In this document: positions 58,256-64,000 of the stretch, one piece after another | Position numbering within the stretch: position 1 is the first letter of the stretch | Layout of the letters: each line of letters starts with the position of its first letter | DNA from: Branchinecta lynchi | Lineage: Eukaryota; Arthropoda; Branchiopoda; Anostraca; Branchinectidae | Length of the DNA: 64,000 nucleotides | Assembly (NCBI GenBank): GCA_023053575.1 | Contig: JAKZAP010000001.1 | Location: 14,586,849 to 14,650,848, forward strand | Direction of reading: 5' to 3' | Translations under genes and position numbers: made by a program | Notes under the pieces: generated by a model | Told to the model about the DNA's origin: nothing | What the model saw: the letters and a program-made list of their open reading frames with translations, nothing else | Databases searched by the model: none

Positions 58256-59220
58256 ATCTTCGTCTTTTTTTATCTGTAAACTTCTGTCAGGCCGAGACCA
58301 AAAGCTTATTACGTCCGACAATCCGGATTTTTTTGTGAATGCACTGGCAAACCTGTTTTCCTCGCTTCTTTTCTGAAGAAGTGTGTTTTGAACGTAAAAA
58401 TTACTTTTTTTGCTATTAGCTCGGAGCAAATCTACTTTCTTTTCTATTTGCACTATTTTGTCTTTAATTCGGAACAAATTGTTTGCTTTAATTCGGAACA
58501 AATCTACTTTGTGTTTACTTTGTTTTCTATGGCCACTATTTTGTCACTTTTTTCGACGGTCAGATTTGTGATTTCAAAGCTATTATTTCCTTTTCAATGG
58601 GATTGCAAAAAGACAGTCTGCTCCTCGGCGTTTCACAAAATTTCGCCTGCGGCGCATTTCTTAGTATTCTCTATTTAGAGGAACGGTGTGTCATTTACTT
58701 GGCGATTTGGCTTAGAACTTTTTAAATATGAAACACATTAAAGGCTGGCTAGAATCTGTCTAGACAAGGGCAGCTTAAAAAACTTCGCCTGCGGTGCTTG
58801 CTTTATTTTGTCCCGGGTTCAGGCGTTGAAAGCTTTCCTCTTTAGTGAAAGCTGAAATGTTAAGCTGAGGCTATGGGTTAGTATACAAAAATTTTTATTA
58901 CAAGAACAACTTCAGCTGATGCATTGCAGCTAGTTTTACACAGACTCTATTATTTGTTGTTGGGGATGTGCGCCATTGCCGCGTAGTCGCAACAGTTCAT
59001 TTTTGTTGGTATTTGAGAGTCGTATATTACGATCCGGGAGTCGTTGAAATGAGGGGTCTCACCCCCCCTGGCCTGAGTGGTTCGGGCCACCCCTGATGTC
59101 AAAGCAGTGAAGTATAATATATACAGTACATGATAATAATGAATAGGCCTACATACATGTCACACAACAAGAATTCAAATGTGAAATAATATAAGGAATC
59201 TCAGTCAAAACAAAACTTAC

Positions 59221-59316
59221 CTCTAGCTGGACGCCGAACAAGTCTCGCTGACGTTCGGGGTCTCGCTGAACGGTTTCTGTTTCATTGACGCCCATCACTT
59301 ATAGAGGTTGCAGAGG
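59221..59316 (-). CDS. First coding exon of a split minus-strand gene
   Basis: Read on the minus strand, a good acceptor (ttattatttccag) at 59317-59318 is followed by 21 nt containing an in-frame TAA, then ATG (59295-59293, G at -3 and +4). The 25 codons run MGVNETETVQRD... to ...FGVQLE and end at a consensus GAG|GTAAGT donor (59215-59220). The exon therefore ends in phase 0. Because an acceptor precedes the ATG, the 5' UTR has at least one more exon at higher coordinates, which I could not find. The peptide is hydrophilic with no signal sequence or membrane segment. The next recognisable exon (32305-32447) starts in phase 0, which implies an intron of about 26.8 kb filled with transposons. 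The protein is not recognised. Splice sites, start context and phase are seen in the sequence; membership of one gene is inferred. Confidence 0.65.
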
Positions 59317-60812
59317 CTGGAAATAATAACAGTCTTTAACCATCGCTAATTATATCTCACTGATGGAAGCACTGTGATAATTGGCAGAGCCGCTAAATAA
59401 CGTATTGAACAAACCGCGTAATCAGTGCCACCAACTAGTATAGTAAAGACATATTTACCGAAAAAAAAGCGGGATAAATAAACTAACAACTCTGGTACCG
59501 CAAGAAAAGAGCGAGAAGAAATTTTGGACAGATTTCTGACAGATGGCCGAAAAATAAAATAAAAATTCATAAAAGAGTATTGGCAAATAATAATTCTCTT
59601 TATTCCGGTATTCTGGAAACAAAAAACAGATGACCTAGCCACCCGAGAAACCAAAAAGATCTGGACTGATAGCCTGCTTAGCAAGCCTCGGATTTTCTTT
59701 TCGAAACCGGGTAAGTTCACTGCCTCCTTCTCTTTCTAAACCCATGAACAAACGAATGCGTTTTGTGTCGCTTATACGTGAGTCGCACTGCAGCAAGCAG
59801 TTTTATGTCTATTCCGCCTGTATCCAGGGACCTATCCCGATCACGTCCGTCTTCGGATTGGACCACCTTACGGTCAGTATTGCGTCTTTCAAAAAATCAG
59901 CAGCATTGCTTTCACGCGGGGACAGCTCTACGGCAAACAAAAAAACTGCACGGTGGGGTAACTTAGCGTGTCGAAAAGTAACAAAAAGGGACAGTTTGGT
60001 GCTTCCGCTGTACTTTAAAGGATCACTATCACCTAAGCAAATGCTGGTTCCCTATACCCCAAACATCCTGGCTCTAGCGTGAAAGTTGGGACCATATTCC
60101 GCAATCTTTACTGAAGTTTGTTTTCTGAAAACCTGCCAACTGAAGGACAGAAAATATGATATGCTGATTTCTAGAGTTCTCTCATGCTGTTTAAAGAACA
60201 AATTCCTTTTGCTTAGACCTTTCGGGCCAGATTCCGCTACACTTTAAAAGAAAAATCTCCACTTTCAGATTGATAGATCTGCATTATTTTGCATTCTAGC
60301 GTTTTAATCCTCCATCGGATTTTAACTCTCGAGCAAGGAGTACAGATCTCCGAATTCGGTGATGCACTATTACTAAAGTCCGATGTAGTAGAGACTTTAT
60401 ATAGTGATATAGTATGTTATATAGTCAGTGCCGTCTTTTACTTTTGTTGGACCCTAGGCCCATCCATAGGCTTTTGGCCCTTTTCATAAGTCACAAACGT
60501 AAAAACACATTAGCACACACGATTCTTCGTCCAGCCCCACTGGCCACATCTGAGCATAATTTCGTTAACATAAATGACGGTGCAGCGTAGGCGGTCACAC
60601 CTGGATCGCGATGAACAAGGCAACACGGCTATAGTAACCGTAGCCTGATTTCTCAACAATTTGAACCGTCCGCTTGGCCTCTCGTTTTCCCTGGCCTCCC
60701 AGCACAGGCCTAACCGGCCTAAGGGTAAAGACGGAACTGTATATAGCGACAAGAGAGAAAAGGTTATTTATAAAATAAATAACAGCTGCTTGTCCTTTAG
60801 TTCATTCCAGTT
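59317..60812. other. Region 5' of the first coding exon
   Basis: This should hold a 5' UTR exon and promoter of the minus-strand gene, but I see no convincing donor or TATA element. ORFs at 59744-60082 and 60510-60752 have no recognised similarity. Confidence 0.25.
59633..59710 (+). CDS. Weak candidate plus-strand exon
   Basis: The stretch reads ATRETKKIWTDSLLSKPRIF and ends at a strong donor CCGG|GTAAGT (59711-59716). The frame is open upstream to about 59585. A possible acceptor (aaaaaacag) lies at 59626-59634 but with a poor pyrimidine tract. It lies about 300 bp from the minus-strand exon 59221-59316, in a head-to-head arrangement. No partner exon was found, so it may be chance. Confidence 0.18.
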
Positions 60813-62027
60813 GAACAAGACTAAAGGTGTCGATGGGATCCCAAAAATCTAAGATTTGATCCAGACAATTCGGTCTTGTCTTTGCTAAGCTAATCATCAG
60901 AGAAAACCGGGTGATATTCTATCTACCTATCTATCTATACCTCTATAAGCCATATCTATTTTGACGATACTGACCGAAACTTCCTGCTTTACTACTGCCA
61001 AACTGCGGTTTCGCCCGAATTGCGAGCGAACTACTAGTTCAGCGAAAAAAGAAAATTCAGAAACGAAACCGGCGTATCTCCTTATCCCTATAGAGAAATC
61101 TAATCAACTTTAAATAAAGTTTTGACTTAAAAAAATGCGGGTACAACCGGATTCCGGACAAATTATATGTCCGGGTAAAAAATGATCATCATATACAGAC
61201 TCAGTGTCTTTTCTTACCTCTAAATCTATCATCTAATCAACTTCAGATAAAGCTTTTGCTTTTAACATATTTTACGGTTTTGGCCGGATTACAGGCGAAC
61301 TAGTTGTCCGGCGAGAAAATGGTTTTCACCATCGGGTTCAGCATGTCTTCTTACCTCTAAATCAAACATTTAATCAACTTCAAATGAAACTGTTACTTTT
61401 AACCAACTTTCCGGTTTTGGCCGGATTCCGGACGAACTGCTTGTCCGGCGACAAAATGATTTTCACCATCACATGCAGGATGTCTTCTTACCCTAAATCA
61501 AACATTTAATCAACTTCAAATGAAACTTTTACTTTTAACCAACTTTCCGGTTTCGCCGGATTCCGGACGAACTACTCGTCCAGGGAGAAAATGATTTTCA
61601 CCATCGTGCTCAGCGTGTCTTCTTACCCCTAAGTAAAACATTTAATCAGCTTCAAATGAAACTTTTACTTTTAACAAACTTTCCGGTTTTTGCCGGATTC
61701 CGGACGAACTACTTGTTCGGCGAGAAAATGATTGTCACCATCGTGCTCAGCATGTCTTCTTACCCCATAATCGACTATCACATTAGCTGTTTAAAAATAT
61801 TTTGTTTGTCCCTTAATTTGAACCCCCACCCCCAAATATAGGGCTACAGCGCCCATCTACGAACTCGACCTTACCCTTGACCCAAACAATCCTCGTACCA
61901 AGTTTCATCAAAATATCTCATTCCCTTCGAGATTTATCGTGCTTACAGACGGACGGACAGACGGACGGACGGACAACTTTTGCGATTTCATAGGTATCCC
62001 ACCACTTACGTTTTGGGATCCCAAAAA
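60813..62027 (-). mobile_element. Family 2 element with satellite array
   Basis: gaacaagactaaaggtgtcgatgggatccc start and cttacgttttgggatcccaaaaa end. At least four ~137-bp units (61270-61760) share ggccggattccgg(a)cgaact.cttgtccggcgagaaaatg. The block accaagtttcatcaaaatatctcattcccttcgaga-ttatcgtg and (gacg)n are at 61897-61975. Confidence 0.75.
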
Positions 62028-62959
62028 CAAGTATCAAGTGTCCATAATAGTATATTCAAGGACCCGTAACTCTAGTCTTCCATGTTGACAGCCTCTGGCA
62101 CATTCAGTCAACCGCAAAACCAAGAGCTGTTTTCACTTCGCTGGACTTCAATTACAGAAAGTTAATTTGATCCCTAAGTCACAGATACCATTCAGATAAC
62201 GGAAGTCAACAGGCGGGCAGAATAACAACCAACCGTTAGGTTCACCAAGATCTGAGGCTAAATCGCTTAAAAGTTATCCAGAATAATTAAGTCACAAGAC
62301 ACCAAATTTCTTCGACGTGAATTAAGGCTGAACCCTTTCCCCGCCTGCAGCATGATTTTTACCCCCCCCCCCCCAGCGACCGACGACGACAATCTCCATA
62401 TTTGTGGATTTTGTTGGTAAGGGGTCAATATGTTATCCAAGAATCAGGATAGGAGACTTCATCGTCCTAAAACCACCTCCCTGCTCATCTTTATATTTTG
62501 AAGGAATTAAATCGGAAGCACTGTAGCATTAGCAACGTCTATATTTATAGCAGCATTTCTTTCTTTCAGTAATTTGTTTATGGGTTTTAAAGTCAGTGCT
62601 ACGTATAAAATAACTTGCAAGAAGAAATGGTGAATCCGCTATGCTATCGTATGCTGTCTGACCCATTGAGCGGGCGGAACTGACGGACTTGAAGGGAACC
62701 GGCTGATTCATTTTCTGTTAGTTGCGAATAATTTTGCTTCGTGTTAGGGTTTTACAGAAAGGGTTTTACAATAACCGTTCCTGTCGACTGGCAGCCTAGT
62801 GGTTTCTCCCCAATTTTCTGCCGCATCAACCAACTTGTAATGACTATTGTACCAGCTGCGAAAAATGCTCGAGCGTGTCTTTATCTATTTCAAACGGTTC
62901 GTCATCTATTTGAACAAAAATCTGAATTACAGGGTAAGATTTTAAGTTCCTGATGTTTG
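62028..62959. other. Unassigned sequence
   Basis: A C run lies at 62363-62373. A plus-strand stretch ending tgaattacagg|GTAAGA (62932) is open in two frames and is exon-like only at its donor. No gene is assigned. Confidence 0.25.
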
Positions 62960-63310
62960 AACAAGAACTGGAAGCTCGAATGATACTTGCAAGGCTGGGT
63001 CAGAGGATGGAAGTGGAATCAGTCAATTCTATGCCCAAATCCAGTCCGGTTCTATCGCTGATGTATCTGGGGCTTATGGTTGTTCTCCCCACAAAGTGTT
63101 TATCCCAATCGTTACACTCTAAGCATTTCACAAAATTTCCGTTCACCCCGACCTCCCCCCCCCACATTGATCGGATCCGGGAATCCCCCTCCCTGCCCCC
63201 CCCCCCCCATGATGGTCGAATCGGCTGTTCTTAAGTCAAATGATCGTCCTTGATATTCCTGCCAAGTTTCATCGTCCTAGCACATCTGGAAGCGCCTTAA
63301 CTGTGGATCA
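62960..63310 (+). mobile_element. Family 1 element, short decayed copy
   Basis: gaacaagaactggaagctcgaatgatacttgcaagg is a mutated family 1 5' end. Then come caaatccagtccggttctatcgctgatgtatc, C runs, gatggtcgaatcgg and gccaagtttcatcgtcctagcacatctggaagcgcc. The 3' hairpin is missing. Confidence 0.55.
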
Positions 63311-64000
63311 CCGGAAGTGACCTTTCAGGCTTCCTGCCCATTGCCCAATGTGCCAGCTAATGCAGTAAATTTATTGTGCTTTCTCTGTTTCGTTGTGTAT
63401 TTCTTGTTTTGCGTTTATTTATTGTGTTGCGAGAGCAACACTTTGGTTTTGTCCTGTTTTTTTTTTTTTTTTTTTTTTTTTTTCCTATGATTCCGATTTC
63501 ATTTTATTCCTGGTAACTGGGAAGGGTCTAACCTGTGCGGTTTTTACGGAAAGTGTGGACCTTAGGCCGGATTGATGAATATGACATTACATTTTGGAAA
63601 GCTCCGTATAACTCTTGCCTGGGGCCAATAAGGATGGTTTTGCTTGTCCTCGAGCCAGAGCCTACGGTTTGCGAAGTGAAGTGGAGTTGTATAGCCTATG
63701 TCGGAGAGGACCATCTCAAGTTGTGTAGCGAACCTTTCGTTTCATCAAACCATGTTTCTGCTTTCGAGTGGAAAGCTCCGTTCTAGCACGCTAGCAGGCA
63801 GGCACCAGTTTCAAATTGAAGATGGACTAAAATCTATAAGTGTTAAATATATGCGACAGTTACCCGGCCCCACAGCCAACATATCTTCTTTGAGTGATAA
63901 ATAGAAAAATCTACAGAGACAAAAAAGTGGCTTTTTCCCACTGGTCCGAAAGTGCTGCCATCTATTATTTCTATCCGTGTCTGCGACGATTTCAGCAGAG
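63311..64000. other. Unassigned sequence with long T run
   Basis: A T run of about 25 lies at 63459-63483. The 83-codon ORF at 63535-63786 (+) has a fairly protein-like composition (EPEPTVCEVKWSCIAYVGED) but no recognised domain or splice support. Confidence 0.25.

Larger units (their letters stand above)
53048..59095. mobile_element. 6,048-bp hAT-type element with nested insertions
   Basis: CAGGGGTGGCCCGAA and TTCGGGCCACCCCTG are perfect 15-bp inverted termini, flanked by a perfect 8-bp duplication atgtcaaa (53040-53047, 59096-59103). Inside lie another hAT element (53370-55083) that itself carries family 2, and a second hAT relic (55476-about 58255) that carries family 1. Subtracting these leaves about 1.5 kb of original sequence without a recognisable transposase, so it is non-autonomous. 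Confidence 0.75.

Overview
This is eukaryotic (animal) genomic DNA that is almost entirely intron and transposon-derived repeat. There are no operons, no ribosome binding sites, no intact rRNA or tRNA genes and no long conserved ORF. The mix of hAT-type MITEs, GTCTGTC/GTCCGTC-bearing elements with internal satellites, short LINE/SINE tails ending in (TTAC)n, and hammerhead-type repeats suggests an invertebrate, probably marine. That placement is inference; I cannot name the species.

The main gene signal is a set of short minus-strand exons with good splice sites and compatible phases, running from about 59.3 kb down to 4.8 kb. A 5' exon carries an in-frame stop followed by ATG (59221-59316). 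Next come a 143-nt exon (32305-32447), a 94-nt exon (24401-24494) and a 51-nt exon (18124-18174). Two less certain exons follow (5246-5301 and 4826-4922). Joined, they give 172 codons without a stop. The first three encode a charged, Q/E/R/K/L-rich, probably coiled-coil segment. I do not recognise the protein. Its introns (about 27, 8, 6 and 13 kb) hold nearly everything else in the window.

The repeats fall into families. (1) Elements with AACAAGAGCT...ATATGGCACTTG ends and a terminal hairpin (15174-16500, 35846-36213, 37434-40420, 46603-50505, 55688-58098, fragments at 16978 and 62960) are packed with GATGAAACTTGG units and G runs. (2) Elements bounded by GGGATCCC palindromes carry internal satellite units of about 137 bp (eight copies). 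(3) A MITE of about 400 bp has AGGCGTATTCTCG ends and 3-bp target duplications. (4) Several hAT families have 8-bp target duplications, including one 6,048-bp element (53048-59095) that contains at least two further hAT elements, each of which has itself been invaded. (5) A TA-targeting MITE of about 450 bp is present in two copies. (6) A dispersed repeat carries a minimal hammerhead ribozyme fold, best preserved at 23751-23800; this is the kind found in Penelope-like retroelement ends.

Layout: 1-5 kb, hAT MITEs, TA MITE and candidate 3' exons; 7-10 kb, hammerhead-related tandem and a family 2 copy; 13-18 kb, SINE, family 2, family 1, a 56-aa ORF and exon 4; 19-24.5 kb, polyC/G hAT MITEs, two adjacent family 2 copies, hammerhead cluster and exon 3; 26.6-31.4 kb, degraded hAT, 669-bp tandem duplication and family 3 MITEs; 32.3-34.7 kb, exon 2 and a MITE cluster; 35-43 kb, tRNA-related SINE pieces and family 1; 43.6-50.6 kb, MITEs and a MITE split by a 3.9-kb family 1 element; 51-62 kb, family 2, the nested 6-kb hAT, exon 1 and family 2; 62-64 kb, a truncated family 1 piece and unassigned sequence.
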